DNA of 64,000 nt, taken from assembly GCA_947476625.1 (NCBI GenBank), contig CANJRA010000005.1:1-64000 (forward strand). Reading direction: 5' to 3'. The stretch comes from Fidelibacterota bacterium (GTDB taxonomy: Bacteria; Pseudomonadota; Alphaproteobacteria; Rhodospirillales; Rhodospirillaceae). The number at the start of each line of letters is the position of its first letter. Positions within the stretch are counted from its first letter, which is position 1. This document shows, one piece after another, positions 63,515 through 64,000 of the stretch. Both the position numbers and the translations under genes were made by a program. A model generated the notes under the pieces. It did no database searches. It was given only the letters and a program-made list of their open reading frames with translations, and was not told the DNA's origin.

Positions 63515-64000
63515 ATGGAACCCCGGACACTTCCTGGAGAAGCAGAATCTAAGCCCGGCGCACCTCCCAGTCTGGTGCCGGACCTCTGCGGCGATTTTAA
63601 CATGCGGATCGACCGCAATGGCACATGGTATTATCGGGGCTCGCCGATTGGCCGGTTGGCCTTGGTGAAACTGTTTTCGACCGTGCTGCGCCGCGATGAC
63701 CAGGGCCTGCATTGGCTGACGACACCGGTCGAAAATGGCCGAATCGAGGTTGAGGACGCAGCCTTTATCGCCGTGGAACTGATGACTGAAGGCCAAGGTC
63801 AGACGCAAATCGTTACATTTCGGACCAATGTCGACGATCTCGTGACGCTCGATGACGCACATGCATTGCGCGTGGTGTCTGATGCCGGCAGCGGTGAGCC
63901 CCGCCCCTACATCCACGTGCGCAAAGGTCTGGAGGCCCGGCTTGCACGCGCCGTGTATTACCACCTCGTCGAGATCGGCGAGGAAAATGGGCAAGGCATC
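63515..64000 (+). CDS. DUF1285 protein (3' end outside window)
   Basis: 162 codons from the ATG at 63515 to the window end with no stop. FNMRIDRNGTWYYRGSPIGRLALVKLFSTVLRRDDQG, then DDLVTLDDAHALRVV and PYIHVRKGLEARLARAVYYHLVEIGE match DUF1285, usually about 180-200 aa. Such genes commonly stand next to MoxR operons in alphaproteobacteria. The start has only GGTGAG nearby, so an upstream start is possible. Confidence 0.85.
   Translation, partial: MEPRTLPGEAESKPGAPPSLVPDLCGDFNMRIDRNGTWYYRGSPIGRLALVKLFSTVLRRDDQGLHWLTTPVENGRIEVEDAAFIAVELMTEGQGQTQIVTFRTNVDDLVTLDDAHALRVVSDAGSGEPRPYIHVRKGLEARLARAVYYHLVEIGEENGQGI

Overview
The window is about 64 kb of GC-rich chromosome from an alphaproteobacterium. 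The class assignment rests on a CcrM-type GANTC methyltransferase directly downstream of rnhB, an ETF-QO / TPR / ispE gene order, HemJ plus HemF in haem synthesis, and a family-4 uracil-DNA glycosylase of alphaproteobacterial type. I cannot name the genus. The gene content is mostly core metabolism, with two scars of mobile DNA.

Layout. 1-195 is the right end of an IS21-family element (IstB tail, hairpin, three 24-bp end repeats) that has cut into the receiver domain of a large hybrid histidine kinase (190-2445). 2563-11126 is a periplasmic redox locus: a PQQ dehydrogenase with a degenerate cupredoxin-like module and a C-terminal cytochrome c, a YVTN beta-propeller, cytochrome b561, DUF1328, a cytochrome c fused to a Vgb-type propeller, a Tat-exported beta-sandwich protein, a haem-motif-less helical protein and a Tat-exported blue-copper protein. 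11328-13164 holds selO and a cold-shock gene. 13633-26234 is a haem region: hemD, then (after ygiQ, a frameshifted dienelactone hydrolase and divergent hemH) a tight run hemA-hemL-kinase-regulator-hemC-hemE-hemF-hemJ. The first two enzymes are those of the C5 (glutamate) route, unexpected in this class, and a two-component system is translationally coupled into the middle of the run.

26200-39726 carries an O-antigen-ligase-like protein, two methyltransferases (RlmI-like and TPR-linked), agmatine deiminase plus N-carbamoylputrescine amidase (putrescine synthesis), an esterase, an M19 dipeptidase, methylmalonyl-CoA mutase (two subunits) with its MeaB chaperone, and a further methyltransferase. 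39719-42689 is a molybdate locus: a Moco-fold protein and Mop on one strand, modABC on the other, with a ModE-like palindrome between them. 42686-43635 is a small graveyard of mobile-element and gene fragments ending at tRNA-Gln(UUG).

43745-50350 holds dsbD, ispE, a TPR protein and ETF-QO on the minus strand. 50502-55555 runs forward: a small membrane protein, an AI-2E-type permease, uracil-DNA glycosylase, moaB, rnhB and ccrM. The ccrM leader is long, has four GANTC sites and can fold into alternative RNA structures. 55560-63424 is a GAF protein and a MoxR / DUF58 / DUF4159 / membrane-protein operon. A DUF1285 gene runs off the right edge.

The best candidates for something undescribed are the redox locus at 2563-11126, the kinase-regulator pair nested in a C5 haem operon, and the ccrM leader. 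All homology calls are by eye from protein motifs; no searches were run.
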